Below are positions 41,657 through 52,118 of a stretch of 64,000 nt of DNA, piece after piece. Each line of letters opens with the position of its first letter. The stretch's first letter is position 1. The notes under the pieces were generated by a model. The model did no database searches, was not told the origin of the DNA, and worked only from the letters and a program-made list of their open reading frames with translations. This DNA comes from Planotetraspora kaengkrachanensis. GTDB taxonomy: Bacteria; Actinomycetota; Actinomycetes; Streptosporangiales; Streptosporangiaceae. The stretch is from contig NZ_BONV01000005.1 in assembly GCF_016862895.1 (NCBI RefSeq), positions 186,001 through 250,000 on the forward strand. The letters run 5' to 3'. A program made the position numbers and the translations under genes.

Positions 41657-43138
41657 TCAGAAGCCTCGGGCGAGGCGGTAGTAGGCCTGGTTCCAGCGCA
41701 GCTCCTTGGCCAGCGCGCGGGAGGTCGTGTCGGCGTCGATCATGACCAGCTCGACGCCGAGCATGTCGGACAGGTCGGTGAGCTCCTCGGTGCCGATGGC
41801 CGCGGACAGCACGGTGTGGTGCGGGCCGCCCGCCGTCAGCCAGGACTCGGTGGAGGTGCGCAGGTCAGGACGGGGACTCCAGACCGCACGGGCGACGGGA
41901 AGCCGCGGCAGCGGCTCGAGCGGCGCGACGACGTCGATCTCGTTGGCCACCAGCCGGAAGCGCTCACCCATGTCGGCCAGGCCGACGACCACCGCCGGGC
42001 CGGGGGCGGCGTCGAAGACGAGCCGGACCGGGTCCTCCCGGCCGCCGATGCCCAGCGGGTGGATCTCGCAGGACGGCGTTCCCGAGGCGATGGAGGGGCA
42101 GACCTCGAGCATGTGCGCCCCGAGGATGAGCTCCTCTCCCGGCGTCAGGTGGTAGGTGTAGTCCTCCATGAAGGACGTGCCGCCGGGCACCCCCTCGGCC
42201 GCCTTCTTCAGTGTGCGCAGCAGGACCGAGGTCTTCCAGTCGCCCTCGCCGCCGAAGCCGTAGCCGTCGGCCATCAGGCGCTGTACGGCCAGGCCCGGCA
42301 GCTGCCGCAGGCCGCCGAGGTCCTCGAAGTTGGTGGTGAACGCCTTGAACCCGCCGGCCTCGAGGAACCCCCGAAGGCCCAGCTCGATGCGGGCGGCGTA
42401 GCGCAGGGAGTCGTGGCGCTCCCCACCTGCGCGCAGCTCCGGCGCGACCTGGTAGAGCTCCTCGTACTCCTTCACCAGCGCCGTCACGTCCGCGTCCGCC
42501 GTGGCGTCGACGGCCTCGACCAGCTCGTTGACGCCGTAGGTGTTGACCGAGACGCCGAACGTGATCTGGGCCTCGACCTTGTCGCCCTCGGTGACGGCCA
42601 CGTCGCGCATGTTGTCGCCGAACCTGGCGAGCTTGAGGGAGGCCACCTCGGCCCGGCCGGCCGCCGCCCGGGCCCAGGCGCCGATCCGCGCCGCGACCGA
42701 CGGGTCGCTGACGTGCCCGGCGACGGTCTTGCGTGCCACGCCCAGCCTGGTCTGCACGTAACCGAACTCCCGGTCGCCGTGGGCGGCCTGGTTCAGGTTC
42801 ATGAAGTCCATGTCGATGGAGCTCCACGGGAGCTCACGGTTGGCCTGGGTGTGCAGGTGCACGAGGGGCTTGCTCAGGGCGTCGAGCCCGGCGATCCACA
42901 TCTTGGCGGGCGAGAAGGTGTGCATCCAGGCGATCAGCCCGATGACCTCGTCGTCGGCGTTGGCCTCGAGGCAGAGCCTCCGGATCGCGCCCGCGCTGGT
43001 GAGGACGGGCATCCACACCACTTCGACGGGCAGCGTGTCGTTCAGCTCCTCGGCGATCCGCCGGGACTGCTCGGCGACCTGGCGGAGGGTGTCCTCACCG
43101 TACAGGCCCTGGCTGCCGGTCAGAAACCAGATCTTCAA
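41657..43138 (-). CDS. araA: L-arabinose isomerase
   Basis: Converts L-arabinose to L-ribulose. The 493-residue protein has the catalytic segments of Ara[14 protein letters not shown] and [13 protein letters not shown] (the two metal-binding Glu), [12 protein letters not shown] and GGPHHTVLS (His). The start is TTG at 43138, with AGAGGAG upstream; this TTG overlaps the araD stop by 4 bases (TTGA), so translation is coupled. Length matches the family norm of about 500. It is the last gene of the araB-araD-araA operon. Confidence 0.95.
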   Translation of the reverse strand: MKIWFLTGSQGLYGEDTLRQVAEQSRRIAEELNDTLPVEVVWMPVLTSAGAIRRLCLEANADDEVIGLIAWMHTFSPAKMWIAGLDALSKPLVHLHTQANRELPWSSIDMDFMNLNQAAHGDREFGYVQTRLGVARKTVAGHVSDPSVAARIGAWARAAAGRAEVASLKLARFGDNMRDVAVTEGDKVEAQITFGVSVNTYGVNELVEAVDATADADVTALVKEYEELYQVAPELRAGGERHDSLRYAARIELGLRGFLEAGGFKAFTTNFEDLGGLRQLPGLAVQRLMADGYGFGGEGDWKTSVLLRTLKKAAEGVPGGTSFMEDYTYHLTPGEELILGAHMLEVCPSIASGTPSCEIHPLGIGGREDPVRLVFDAAPGPAVVVGLADMGERFRLVANEIDVVAPLEPLPRLPVARAVWSPRPDLRTSTESWLTAGGPHHTVLSAAIGTEELTDLSDMLGVELVMIDADTTSRALAKELRWNQAYYRLARGF

Positions 43139-43794
43139 CGCGAGCTCCTCTGCCCATAGACGTTCTGGTAGCGGTCGTACAGACGATCGACGTCGTCCTG
43201 TTTGATCGGCAGGGGCTCGCCGAGCTGCCGGGACACGTGCACCGTCCGGGCCACGTCCTCGCACATCACGGCGGCCTTGACCGCCGCCTTCGCCGAGCCG
43301 CCGATGGTGAAGACCCCGTGGTTCTGCATGAGGACGGCCGGCGAGCGGTGGCCGGACAGGACCTCGACGATGCCGCGGCCGATGTCGTCTCCGCCGATGA
43401 GCGCGAACGGCCCGATGGGGATCTCGCCGCCGAACTCGTCCGCCATCGCGGTGAGCACGCACGGGATCGGCTCCCCCCGTGCGGCCCAGGCCGACGCGTA
43501 CGTCGAATGGGTGTGCACCACGCCGCCGACCTCCGGCATGTGGCGGTACACGTACGCGTGCGCGGCGGTGTCGCTGGACGGGGCGTGCTCGCCCTCGACG
43601 ACGTTGCCGTCGAGGTCGCAGACGACCATCGACGCCGGGGTGAGGTCGTCGTAGGAGACGCCGCTCGGCTTGATGACGAACAGGTCCTCGCCCGGTACGC
43701 GGCCGGACACGTTCCCCGCCGTCCAGGCGACCAGGTTGTAGCGCACCAGCTCGGCGTGCAGGCCGCACACGGCCTCCCGGAGCTGCTCGATCAT
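43135..43794 (-). CDS. araD: L-ribulose-5-phosphate 4-epimerase
   Basis: A 219-residue class II aldolase-fold enzyme that converts L-ribulose 5-phosphate to D-xylulose 5-phosphate. [10 protein letters not shown] and [13 protein letters not shown] bind the phosphate, [16 protein letters not shown] holds two zinc His, and [11 protein letters not shown] is the later conserved loop. The ATG at 43794 overlaps the araB stop by 4 bases. Confidence 0.94.
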   Translation of the reverse strand: MIEQLREAVCGLHAELVRYNLVAWTAGNVSGRVPGEDLFVIKPSGVSYDDLTPASMVVCDLDGNVVEGEHAPSSDTAAHAYVYRHMPEVGGVVHTHSTYASAWAARGEPIPCVLTAMADEFGGEIPIGPFALIGGDDIGRGIVEVLSGHRSPAVLMQNHGVFTIGGSAKAAVKAAVMCEDVARTVHVSRQLGEPLPIKQDDVDRLYDRYQNVYGQRSSR

Positions 43795-45440
43795 TCCGTG
43801 GCCTCGTTTCTGATCGCGCGGAGGCGGTGCAGCAGCCCGCCGTCCGCGAAGTGGTCGTGCAGCCGGCGGTACTCGGCGTACAGCCGGTCGTATGCGTCCG
43901 CCCGGCCGGAGTCGGGCACGTAGGCGTCCGGAGTGCGCTTGCCCATCGCGGCGGCGGCCTCGGTGATGTCGGCGTACGCGCCGGCCGCGACCGCCGCGTG
44001 GATGGCCGAGCCCAGAGCGGGCCCCTGGTCGGAGCCGATCACCGACAGGGGGCGGCGCAGCACGTCGCTGTAGACCTGCATGAGGAAGGAGTTCTTGAGC
44101 AGTCCGCCCGCGACGACGAACTCTCCGACCGGCACCCCGGCCGCCTCGAAGGTCTCCACGATGACGCGGGCGCCGAACGCGGTCGCCTCGATCAGCGCGC
44201 GGTAGACGTCCTCCGGCCTGGTGGCGAGGGTCTGGCCGACGATCACGCCGGACAGGTTGTGGTCGACGAGCACCGAGCGGTTCCCGCCCTGCCAGTCGAG
44301 TGCGACGAGCCCGTGGGCGCCGACCGCCTGCCGTTCGGCGAGCGAGGTCAGGTACTCGTGGACGTTCATGCCGGCCTCGGCCGCGCGCGCGGCGTAGGAC
44401 GCGGGCACGGACGTCTCGACGAACCAGGCGAAGATGTCGCCGACGGCCGACTGGCCGGCCTCGTAGCCCCACAGGCCCGGCACGATGCCGTCGCGCACCA
44501 CGCCGCACATGCCGGGAACCTCGGCGAGCTCGTCTGACGGCATGATGTGACAGGTCGAGGTGCCCATGATGGCGACCATCTGGCCGGGCCGTACGGCATC
44601 GGCCGCGGCGGCCGTGACGTGCGCGTCGACGTTGCCGACTGCGACGGCGATGCCCTCGGGCAGCTTGGTCCACCGGGCCGCCTCCGCGCTCAGGCGGCCG
44701 GCGAGGCCTCCGAGGGGGGCGAGTTCCTGGCCGAGCGTGGCGGGGAAGCCGCCGAAGCCGGGGTGCAGCGCGGTCAGGAAGCCCTCGTCGGGGTAGCGGC
44801 CGTCCTGGTGGATGCCCTTGTATCCGGCGGTGCAGACGTTGCGGGACTCCACGCCGGTGAGCTGCCAGACGATCCAGTCGGCGGCCTCGATCCAGCGGGC
44901 CGCCGCGTGGTAGGTCTCCGGGTCCTCCTCGAGGACCTGCAGCGCCTTCGCGAACTCCCACTCCGAGGAGATCTTCCCGCCGTAACGCGGCAGCCACGGC
45001 TCGCCCCGCTCGGCGGCGACGGCGTTGATCCGGTCGGCCTGGGGCTGGGCGGCGTGGTGCTTCCAGAGCTTCGGCCACGCGTGGGGCCGCTCGGGGTGCA
45101 GTTCGCTGAGGGGGACGCCGTCGGCGGTGGTCGGCAACATCGTGCACGCGGTGAAGTCGGTGCCGATGCCGATCACGTCGGAGGCGGGGACGCCCGCGAC
45201 GGCCAGCGCCTTCGGCACCGCGACGCGCAGCACGTCGCGCCAGTCCTCGGGCGACTGCAGGGCCCAGTCGGGCCCGAGCCGGATCGCGGTGCCCGGCAGA
45301 CTCTCCTCGATCACGGCGTGCGTGTATTCGTGGACGGCACTGCCCAGTTCGGCGCCGTCGCTCACCCGAACGACGACGGCGCGTCCGGACAAGGTGCCGA
45401 AGTCGACACCGATCACGTAGCGGTCGTTGTTATCGCTCAC
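43791..45440 (-). CDS. araB: Ribulokinase
   Basis: A 549-residue FGGY kinase that phosphorylates L-ribulose. The N-terminal phosphate loop is [27 protein letters not shown] and [10 protein letters not shown] are ribulokinase-specific; the C-terminal FGGY domain holds [20 protein letters not shown]. It heads the operon with araD and araA, and begins 84 bp downstream of the LacI-type regulator gene on the same strand, so read-through from the regulator promoter is likely. Confidence 0.95.
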   Translation of the reverse strand: MSDNNDRYVIGVDFGTLSGRAVVVRVSDGAELGSAVHEYTHAVIEESLPGTAIRLGPDWALQSPEDWRDVLRVAVPKALAVAGVPASDVIGIGTDFTACTMLPTTADGVPLSELHPERPHAWPKLWKHHAAQPQADRINAVAAERGEPWLPRYGGKISSEWEFAKALQVLEEDPETYHAAARWIEAADWIVWQLTGVESRNVCTAGYKGIHQDGRYPDEGFLTALHPGFGGFPATLGQELAPLGGLAGRLSAEAARWTKLPEGIAVAVGNVDAHVTAAAADAVRPGQMVAIMGTSTCHIMPSDELAEVPGMCGVVRDGIVPGLWGYEAGQSAVGDIFAWFVETSVPASYAARAAEAGMNVHEYLTSLAERQAVGAHGLVALDWQGGNRSVLVDHNLSGVIVGQTLATRPEDVYRALIEATAFGARVIVETFEAAGVPVGEFVVAGGLLKNSFLMQVYSDVLRRPLSVIGSDQGPALGSAIHAAVAAGAYADITEAAAAMGKRTPDAYVPDSGRADAYDRLYAEYRRLHDHFADGGLLHRLRAIRNEATE

Positions 45441-45524
45441 TTCAACTCCAACGGGGGGACGGGGGTACGGCCGGCGCCGCGTTCCGGGTTTTCCGGTGGC
45501 GGCGCGGGGAAGCCGGACGGGGAT

Positions 45525-46550
45525 CTACGCGCCCGGCGGAGCGCTGCTCCCCCGGACGACGAGGTCGGGGGGCACGACGAAACGCTCCAGCACCTTCGCC
45601 GCGCCCTCCTCGAGCTGCCCGAGAAGCACGTCGATGCTGTGCCGGCCCACCGCTCCGAAGTCCTGCCTGACCGTGGTGAGCGGCGGAGAGAAGAACTCCG
45701 ACTCCGGGATGTCGTCGAATCCCACGATGCTGATCTGTTCCGGCACCCGCACGCCTTCTTCGGTGAAGGCGCGCAACACGCCGAGGGACATCTGGTCGTT
45801 GGCCACGAACACGGCGCTGACCTCGCCGGCCATCGTGGCCAGGCGCTTGCCGGCCTCGTAGCCCGAGCGCGGGCTCCAGTCGCCGGAGAGGACCTCGGGG
45901 ATCTCCCGGCCCGCGGTGGACAGGGTCTCGTGCCAGCCCTCGACCCGGCCCTCGGCCTCCAGCCAGTCCTGCGGCCCCCTGACGTGCCACACCGTCTCGT
46001 GACCGAGCTTCAGCAGGTGGGCGGTGGCAAGCCTGGCTCCTTCCGCCTGGTCGACGCAGACGACCGGGACCTGGCCGGAGTGCCCGCCCTCCACTGCCAC
46101 GATCGGGATGCCGGGCGACAGGTCCTCCAGCGCGGCGGCCGCCGACCGCTGCGGGGCGACCACGACGATGCCGTCGACGCCCTGCTCGATCAGGTAGTTG
46201 ATGGCGTCGCGCACACCGGCCCTGTCGATCGTGCGGAGGCTGACGATGCTGACGAAATATCCCGCGTCCCTGGCCGCCTGCTCGATGCCGTAGACGGTGC
46301 TCGCCGGGCCGTACAGGGTGGTGTCGAAACTCACGACGCCCAGCGTCCGCGAGTGCCGGGTCACCAGGGCTCGCGCGACCATGTTGCGGCGGTAGCCGAG
46401 CAGGTCGATCGCCTCCAGGACGCGCGAACGCGTCTCGGCCCGCACGTTCGGGTGGTCGTTGAGCACCCGGGAGACGGTCTGGTGTGACACGCCCGCCGCC
46501 TTGGCCACATCGGCCATCACCGGTGGGCGTCCCCCCGTGCTTGATCCCAC
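45525..46550 (-). CDS. LacI-family regulator of the arabinose module
   Basis: A 341-residue LacI/GalR regulator. The HTH is PPVMADVAKAAGVSHQTVSRVLN (written here as its two halves: VMADVAKAAGVS and HQTVSRVLNDHPNV), followed by the LLGYRRNMVARAL hinge and a periplasmic-binding-like sugar domain. The GTG at 46550 is chosen because AAGGAGAGGAG ends 5 nt before it. Placed between araB and the divergent sugar importer, it most likely represses both transcription units until arabinose or a derivative binds. Confidence 0.93.
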   Translation of the reverse strand: MGSSTGGRPPVMADVAKAAGVSHQTVSRVLNDHPNVRAETRSRVLEAIDLLGYRRNMVARALVTRHSRTLGVVSFDTTLYGPASTVYGIEQAARDAGYFVSIVSLRTIDRAGVRDAINYLIEQGVDGIVVVAPQRSAAAALEDLSPGIPIVAVEGGHSGQVPVVCVDQAEGARLATAHLLKLGHETVWHVRGPQDWLEAEGRVEGWHETLSTAGREIPEVLSGDWSPRSGYEAGKRLATMAGEVSAVFVANDQMSLGVLRAFTEEGVRVPEQISIVGFDDIPESEFFSPPLTTVRQDFGAVGRHSIDVLLGQLEEGAAKVLERFVVPPDLVVRGSSAPPGA

Positions 46551-46582
46551 GCGCACTCCTCTCCTTCTTCCCAGAGAACGAC

Positions 46583-46596
46583 TGTGAGCGTTAACA
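46583..46596. promoter_or_regulatory. LacI-type operator, regulator side
   Basis: TGTGAGCGTTAACA matches the importer-side operator at 12 of 14 positions. It lies 33 bp upstream of the LacI gene start, positioned for autorepression and for control of the downstream araBDA genes. Confidence 0.65.
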
Positions 46597-46690
46597 ACCG
46601 CCAGCGTCAAGAAGACTTTTTGTTACGTTGTGGTAACGACAGCCTTACAGGGGCGATTGCCCCTTGTTACGGCGACGTTATCGGCATCTA

Positions 46691-46718
46691 TTGACACTGA
46701 GAATGTTAGCGATAACAC
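46691..46718 (+). promoter_or_regulatory. Importer promoter with an embedded LacI operator
   Basis: TTGACA (46691-46696) is followed 16 nt later by TAACAC (46713-46718) as a -10-like element. Between and overlapping them lies TGTTAGCGATAACA (46704-46717), with perfect TGTTA/TAACA arms, the usual form of an actinobacterial LacI operator. Repressor bound here would block polymerase. A separate dyad, GTTAC-N6-GTAAC, lies at 46622-46637. Confidence 0.7.
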
Positions 46719-46831
46719 TACCGAACTCAGGGTCAGACGACTGCCCGGGCTAGCTTTGCCTTTGCGAACTCCCTCGGGCCCGGCCGTCTCCTCGTGCCGC
46801 ATCCGGCCACCCCCATGCGCAAGGAGAAAAA

Positions 46832-47962
46832 ATGAGATTTCGACGATTGGCGGCGGTGGTTCCCGCCGTAGCCCTCGCTGTGCTCGCGTCGGCGTGCGGT
46901 TCGAGCGAGAAGACGGTCGACACACAGGCCACGTCCGGCGACAACACCGGGGCCCTGGTGGGCGTCACGATGCCGACCAAGTCTTCGGAGCGCTGGATCC
47001 ACGACGGCGACAACGTCAAGGCGGGTCTGGAGAAGCTCGGCTACAAGGTCGACCTGCAGTACGCGGAGAACGACATCCCGACTCAGGTCAACCAGATCGA
47101 GAACCAGATCACCAAGGGCGCCAAGCTTCTGATCATCGCCTCGATCGACGGCACCGCGATCACCACGCAGCTCCAGGAGGCCGCGGACAAGAAGATCCCG
47201 GTCATCGCCTACGACCGGCTGATCCGCAACAGCCCCAACGTCGACTACTACGCGACGTTCGACAACTTCAAGGTCGGTGTCCAGCAGGCCACCTCGCTGC
47301 TGGTCGGCCTGAAGCTGAAGAACGAGGACGGCACGGACGGCTCCGCGAAGGGCCCGTTCAACATCGAGTTGTTCGGCGGCTCCCCCGACGACAACAACGC
47401 GACGTTCTTCTTCAACGGCGCCATGTCGGTCCTCCAGCCGCTCATCGACAGCAAGACGCTCGTCGTGAAGAGCGGCCAGACGGACTTCAAGACCGTCGCC
47501 ATCCTCCGGTGGGACCCCGCCACGGCGCAGAAGCGCATGGAGGACCTGCTCACCAAGACCTACAGCAGCGGCACGAAGGTCGACGGCGTCCTGTCGCCCT
47601 ACGACGGCCTGTCGATCGGCATCCTGTCCGCGCTGAAGAGCAACGGCTACGGCACCGGCGACCAGCCGTACCCGATCGTGACCGGCCAGGACGCCGAGCT
47701 CGCCTCGGTTAAGTCGATCATCGCGGGCGAGCAGTACTCCACCATTTACAAGGACACCCGCCAACTGGCGGACGTCACGGTCAAAATGGCGGATAGCGTA
47801 CTCAAGGGCGCGCAGCCTGAAGTCAACAACACCAAGGACTACGACAACGGCAACAAGGTCGTCCCGTCGTACCTGCTGGAGCCGGTGATCGTGAACAAGA
47901 CGAACTACCAGAAGGAAGTCGTCGACACCGGTTACTACACCCAGGCCCAGCTCGGCGGCTGA
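46832..47962 (+). CDS. chvE: Sugar ABC transporter substrate-binding lipoprotein (ChvE-like)
   Basis: A 376-residue exported lipoprotein: an n-region MRFRRL, a hydrophobic core and the lipobox LASAC (Cys about 23). The mature part is a periplasmic-binding type I fold of the multiple-monosaccharide (ChvE/XylF) group, with [31 protein letters not shown] and GQDAE segments. The ATG follows AAGGAG. The ara context points to L-arabinose, with galactose or xylose as alternatives. It is the first gene of the importer operon, followed by a hairpin. Confidence 0.93.
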   Translation: MRFRRLAAVVPAVALAVLASACGSSEKTVDTQATSGDNTGALVGVTMPTKSSERWIHDGDNVKAGLEKLGYKVDLQYAENDIPTQVNQIENQITKGAKLLIIASIDGTAITTQLQEAADKKIPVIAYDRLIRNSPNVDYYATFDNFKVGVQQATSLLVGLKLKNEDGTDGSAKGPFNIELFGGSPDDNNATFFFNGAMSVLQPLIDSKTLVVKSGQTDFKTVAILRWDPATAQKRMEDLLTKTYSSGTKVDGVLSPYDGLSIGILSALKSNGYGTGDQPYPIVTGQDAELASVKSIIAGEQYSTIYKDTRQLADVTVKMADSVLKGAQPEVNNTKDYDNGNKVVPSYLLEPVIVNKTNYQKEVVDTGYYTQAQLGG

Positions 47963-47971
47963 TCCCGTAAC

Positions 47972-48003
47972 GAGGTGCGGCCCTGGAACGGGGGCCGCAC
48001 CTC
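47972..48003 (+). terminator. Hairpin between binding-protein and ATPase genes (attenuator)
   Basis: GAGGTGCGGCCC and its exact complement (12 bp each) with an 8-nt loop begin 9 nt after the binding-protein stop and end 33 nt before the ATPase start. Such partial terminators or RNA-stabilising stems give more binding protein than membrane components. Confidence 0.7.
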
Positions 48004-48036
48004 CTTCACAGCTCACCGAGAGGCCATGAGCGACAA

Positions 48037-49566
48037 ATGACCGATGACATCCTGCGGATGCGCGGGATCACCAAGACGTTCCCCGGAGTCAAGGCGCTCC
48101 AGGACGTGAACCTCTCCGTGCGGCGGGGCGAGATCCACGCGATCTGCGGAGAGAACGGCGCCGGCAAGTCGACCCTCATGAAGGTGCTGTCCGGGGTCTA
48201 CCCCCACGGGTCGTACGAGGGCGAGATCTCCTTCGACGGGGAGCCCTGCCGATTCTCCGACATCCGGGACAGCGAGCACCGCGGGATCGTCATCATCCAC
48301 CAGGAACTGGCGCTCTCCCCTCAGCTGTCGATCGCGGAGAACATCTTTCTCGGCAACGAGCAGGCCACGCGTGGCCTGATCGACTGGAACCGCACCAACG
48401 CGGAGGCCGCGGCCCTCCTCGACCGTGTCGGCCTGCGGGAGAACCCGGTCACCACGATCTCCGACATCGGCGTCGGCAAGCAGCAGCTCGTCGAGATCGC
48501 CAAGGCGTTGTCCAAGAAGGTGCGGCTGCTCATCCTGGACGAGCCCACCGCCGCGCTGAACGACGAGGACTCCGAGCACCTGCTCGACCTGCTGCGCGGC
48601 CTGCGTGACGAGGGCATCACCTGCGTGATCATCTCGCACAAGCTCAACGAGGTCATGGCGATCGCCGACTCGATCACGATCCTGCGCGACGGCCGGACGA
48701 TCGAGACGCTCGACATGGCGACCGGAGAGGTCACCGAGGACCGCATCATCGCCGGCATGGTCGGCCGGGCCCTGGAGAACCGCTTCCCGCCGCACGAGCC
48801 GCAGATCGGCGAGGAGGCCCTGCGGATCGAGGACTGGACGGTCCACAGCCCGACGCAGCGCGGCCGGGCGGTCGTCTCCGGCGTCAACATGACGCTGCGG
48901 AAGGGCGAGATCGTCGGCCTCGCCGGCCTCATGGGCGCCGGCCGCACCGAGCTCGCGATGAGCATCTTCGGCCGCACCTACGGCACCAACATCTCGGGCC
49001 GCCTGTTCAAGGAAGGCCGGCCGATCGAGGCGCGGTCGGTGCGCGAGGCGATCCAGAACGGCATCGCGTACGCCACCGAGGACCGCAAGCGGTACGGCCT
49101 CAACCTGATCGAGGACATCAAGCGCAACGTCTCGGCGGCCGCGCTGTCGAAGCTGGCCCGCCGGGGCTGGGTCAACGACAACGAGGAATTCCGCGTCGCC
49201 GACGAGTACCGCTCCAGCATGAACATCAAGGCGCCCAGCGTCTCGAGCGTCACCGGCAAGCTCAGCGGCGGCAACCAGCAGAAGGTCGTCCTGGCCAAGT
49301 GGATCTTCACGGACGCGGACGTCCTCATCCTGGACGAGCCGACCCGCGGCATCGACGTCGGTGCCAAGTACGAGATCTACACGATCATCAACCGCCTCGC
49401 CGACTCCGGCAAGGCCATCCTCGTCATCTCGTCGGAACTGCCGGAGCTGCTGGGTCTGTGCGACCGGATCTACGCGCTGTCGGCCGGCCGGATCACCGGT
49501 GAAGTCCAGCGCGGCGACGCGACGCAGGAACGGATCATGCAGTACATGACGAAGGGACTGGACTAG
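48037..49566 (+). CDS. mmsA: Sugar ABC transporter ATP-binding protein (double ATPase)
   Basis: A 509-residue protein with two nucleotide-binding domains, as in the RbsA/XylG/GguA group. The first has [17 protein letters not shown] and [11 protein letters not shown]; the second has a degenerate Walker A ([12 protein letters not shown]), signature [14 protein letters not shown] and [20 protein letters not shown]. It energises import of the sugar delivered by the lipoprotein. The stop is 5 bp before the permease ATG. Confidence 0.94.
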   Translation: MTDDILRMRGITKTFPGVKALQDVNLSVRRGEIHAICGENGAGKSTLMKVLSGVYPHGSYEGEISFDGEPCRFSDIRDSEHRGIVIIHQELALSPQLSIAENIFLGNEQATRGLIDWNRTNAEAAALLDRVGLRENPVTTISDIGVGKQQLVEIAKALSKKVRLLILDEPTAALNDEDSEHLLDLLRGLRDEGITCVIISHKLNEVMAIADSITILRDGRTIETLDMATGEVTEDRIIAGMVGRALENRFPPHEPQIGEEALRIEDWTVHSPTQRGRAVVSGVNMTLRKGEIVGLAGLMGAGRTELAMSIFGRTYGTNISGRLFKEGRPIEARSVREAIQNGIAYATEDRKRYGLNLIEDIKRNVSAAALSKLARRGWVNDNEEFRVADEYRSSMNIKAPSVSSVTGKLSGGNQQKVVLAKWIFTDADVLILDEPTRGIDVGAKYEIYTIINRLADSGKAILVISSELPELLGLCDRIYALSAGRITGEVQRGDATQERIMQYMTKGLD

Positions 49567-49571
49567 ATCCG

Positions 49572-50834
49572 ATGAGCAGCAGCACCTCCCCCTCTGACGC
49601 GGCCCTCGCGTCGGGCGCGAAGGACGCGCCCGCACCGGGCACGCCCGGCAGGTCATCGGGCCTGTCGATCAACGTACGGCAGAGCGGCATCTACATCGCC
49701 TTCGCGCTGATCGTGTTGCTGTTCACGGTTCTCACCGACGGGGCGCTGCTCCAGCCGCAGAACATCTCGAACATCATCGTTCAGAACTCCTACATCCTGA
49801 TCCTGTCGATCGGGATGATCCTGATCATCATCGCCGGGCACATCGACCTGTCGGTCGGTTCGGTCGTCGCGGTCACCGGCGCCATCGCCGCCGTGCTGAT
49901 GGTCAACTACGGAGTGCCCTGGCCGCTGGCGCTGCTCATCACGCTGATCGCCGGTGCCCTCATCGGCGCCTGGCAGGGGTACTGGATCGCCTACTTCGGC
50001 ATCCCGGCCTTCATCGTCACGCTCGCCGGCATGTTGCTGTTCCGCGCGCTCACCCTCACCGTCCTGGGCAACCAGGGCATCGGCCCGTTCCCCGACGCGG
50101 TGCGCACCCTGTCGAACGGCTTCACCGACGGTTACCTGGGCAACATCGGCCTCGGCCCCCTGGGCGGCGCCGACCTGTTCAGCCTGCTGATCGGCATCGT
50201 GGCGGTAGCGGGCGTGGCGATCACCCAGTGGCGCTCCCGCGCGGCACGGCTGGGCTACCGGCAGGCCGTCGACTCGATCCCGGTCTTCCTGCTCAAGGTG
50301 GTCCTGGCCGCCGCGGTCATCCTCTTCGTGGTCGTGCAGCTCGCCCGGTTCAAGAACCTGCCCTGGGTGCTCGTGCTGCTTGCGGCGCTCGTGCTGGGCT
50401 ACTCGCTGGTGACCAACCGGGCCGTGTTCGGCCGGCGGATCTACGCCATCGGCGGCAACCTGCAGGCCGCGCTCCTGTCCGGCATCAAGGTCAAGTCGGT
50501 CATCTTCTGGATCTTCGTCAACATGGGCGTCCTGTCGGCGATCGCCGGCATCATCTTCGCCGGCCGGCTCAACCAGGCGGGCCCCACCGCGGGCAACTCC
50601 TTCGAGCTCGACGCGATCGCGGCGGCGTTCATCGGCGGCGCGGCCGTCCAGGGCGGCGTCGGCAAGGTGGTCGGCGCGGTCACCGGCGGTCTCATCATGG
50701 GCGTCATCAACAACGGCATGTCCCTCATCGGCGCGCCGAGTGAGCGGGTCATGCTCGTGAAGGGCGTCGTCCTGCTGGCCGCCGTCGCGTTCGACGTGTG
50801 GACCAAGCGCCGGGCGGCGAGCTCCAGCCGCTGA
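49572..50834 (+). CDS. mmsB: Sugar ABC transporter permease
   Basis: A 420-residue membrane protein of the BPD_transp_2 family with about 10-12 helices. GHIDLSVGSVVAVTGAIAAVL is the conserved early motif, and FELDAIAAAFIGGAAVQGG the cytoplasmic loop that contacts the ATPase. The extended central region (about 190-280) is typical of the GguB/MmsB and XylH groups. It is the last gene of the importer operon, closed by a strong terminator. Confidence 0.94.
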   Translation: MSSSTSPSDAALASGAKDAPAPGTPGRSSGLSINVRQSGIYIAFALIVLLFTVLTDGALLQPQNISNIIVQNSYILILSIGMILIIIAGHIDLSVGSVVAVTGAIAAVLMVNYGVPWPLALLITLIAGALIGAWQGYWIAYFGIPAFIVTLAGMLLFRALTLTVLGNQGIGPFPDAVRTLSNGFTDGYLGNIGLGPLGGADLFSLLIGIVAVAGVAITQWRSRAARLGYRQAVDSIPVFLLKVVLAAAVILFVVVQLARFKNLPWVLVLLAALVLGYSLVTNRAVFGRRIYAIGGNLQAALLSGIKVKSVIFWIFVNMGVLSAIAGIIFAGRLNQAGPTAGNSFELDAIAAAFIGGAAVQGGVGKVVGAVTGGLIMGVINNGMSLIGAPSERVMLVKGVVLLAAVAFDVWTKRRAASSSR

Positions 50835-50849
50835 ACCCCGCACGACCGG

Positions 50850-50893
50850 AAGGCCGGGCGCCGAGACGTGATCGCGTCTCGGTGCCCGGCCTT
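50850..50893. terminator. Strong bidirectional terminator
   Basis: A 19-bp stem (one G-T pair) with a 6-nt loop, AAGGCCGGGC...GCCCGGCCTT, followed by TCTCC on the plus strand. It lies between the importer operon (plus) and the SnoaL-like gene (minus), which converge, so it can terminate both. Confidence 0.8.
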
Positions 50894-50919
50894 TCTCCGT
50901 TCCGGCGCCGCCGCTCGGG

Positions 50920-51372
50920 TCAGGCTTGCGGCGCCTCCTGGGCCGGAAGGGCACCGAGTTGCCGCATCTGTGCGAAGACGTCGACGATTCCCCAGATCTC
51001 GGCGATGCGGCCGCCTGCGAAGCGGACGATGAAGATCTCGCCGTACGTGACGGATCTGCCGGTGGGCGCCAGACCCCGGTACTCGCCCTGGTGCGTCCCG
51101 GTGACCGTGTTCCGGTAGACGACCTTGTCCCCCTCCGCGATCACGTCCTCGATCTCGACGTGGATGTCGGGGAACGCGCGCAGGAGCAGTCTCCACACGT
51201 GCTTGAGCGCCTGCACCCCCGGCGCGTCCATCGCCACCGGCGCGTGGAACACCAGGTCCGGGTCGACGACCTCGTCGATCGTCTTCGCGATGAGATCGGC
51301 GTCGCGGCTGTTCACGGCGTCGTGGAAACGGCTGAACGTGGCCTGGTTGCCGGTGGCCCGGGTCGTCGGCAT
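50920..51372 (-). CDS. SnoaL-like ester cyclase family protein
   Basis: A 150-residue protein starting at the ATG at 51372 after AGAGGAGAG. FHDAVNSRDADLIAKTIDEVVDPD, then LLRAFPDIHVEIEDVIAEGD and TGTHQGEYRGLAPTGRSV, match the SnoaL-like polyketide cyclase (ester cyclase) group. No polyketide genes are nearby, so a generic small-molecule role is more likely. It lies in a minus-strand run with YceI and sigma factor genes. Confidence 0.9.
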   Translation of the reverse strand: MPTTRATGNQATFSRFHDAVNSRDADLIAKTIDEVVDPDLVFHAPVAMDAPGVQALKHVWRLLLRAFPDIHVEIEDVIAEGDKVVYRNTVTGTHQGEYRGLAPTGRSVTYGEIFIVRFAGGRIAEIWGIVDVFAQMRQLGALPAQEAPQA

Positions 51373-51455
51373 GTGGTCTCTCCTCTGGTCGGTCTGAACG
51401 TTCGAGTGGCCGGCGCCGCTCGCCGCGGGATGTGCGGCGGCCCGCCCGGATCGGG

Positions 51456-52076
51456 TCACTTCTGGAGGACGGCCTGGATCTCCAGGCTGATCGAGACCAC
51501 GTCGCCCACCACGACGCCGCCGCCGTCCATCGGGATGATGTGGTCGACGCCGAAGTCGCGCCGGTTGATCTGCGCGGTCGCGGAGAAGCCGGCCCGGTGC
51601 CCGCCGAACGGATCCGGGCCGAACCCGCCCACCTCGACGGTCAGCGGCACCTGGCGGGTGACGCCGTGCAACGTGAGTTCGCCGTCGACGAGCCAACCGT
51701 CGTCGGTCCCGCGGACTTCGGTCGAGCGGTAGCTCATCGTCGGGTGCCTGCCGACGTCGAAGTAGTCGATGGAGCGGAGGTGGCCGTCCCGCCGTCCGAA
51801 GCCGGTGTCGATGGACGCGAGGTCGATCGTCGCGGCGACCGACGAGCTCAGCGGGTCCTCGCTCGTGACGATCGTGACGTCGTATCCGGTGAACCGGCCG
51901 CGAACCGTGCTGATCATGAGGTGCCGGACGGAGAAGCCGATCTCGGAGTGCACCGGGTCGGCCGTCCAGGTGCCGGCCAGGTATCCGGGGATCTCGACGG
52001 CCGGGCGTGCCGGGGCGGCCTGTACGCCCGCGCGGCCGCGCGGATCACGAGATGGGGACGAAAGGTTGTCGCTCAT
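51456..52076 (-). CDS. YceI-family protein
   Basis: A 206-residue YceI-like lipocalin-type beta barrel: GTWTADPVHSEIGFSVRHL, VRGRFTGYDVTI, and the C-terminal NRRDFGVDH are family hallmarks. It has no signal peptide, so it is cytoplasmic; relatives bind isoprenoid quinones or similar lipids. A Pro/Arg-rich N-terminal 30 residues precede the barrel. It lies between the SnoaL-like gene and the ECF sigma gene on the same strand. Confidence 0.9.
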   Translation of the reverse strand: MSDNLSSPSRDPRGRAGVQAAPARPAVEIPGYLAGTWTADPVHSEIGFSVRHLMISTVRGRFTGYDVTIVTSEDPLSSSVAATIDLASIDTGFGRRDGHLRSIDYFDVGRHPTMSYRSTEVRGTDDGWLVDGELTLHGVTRQVPLTVEVGGFGPDPFGGHRAGFSATAQINRRDFGVDHIIPMDGGGVVVGDVVSISLEIQAVLQK

Positions 52077-52118
52077 ACTCAGGCGACGAACGGGCGCCCG
52101 CCGGCGGGACGCCCGGGA

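Noticed and set aside
41639-43159. Long plus-strand open frame of 506 codons
   Set aside because: It is antisense to araA, whose catalytic motifs are all intact.
44547-46487. Long plus-strand open frame of 646 codons
   Set aside because: It is antisense to araB and the LacI gene; no recognisable domain.
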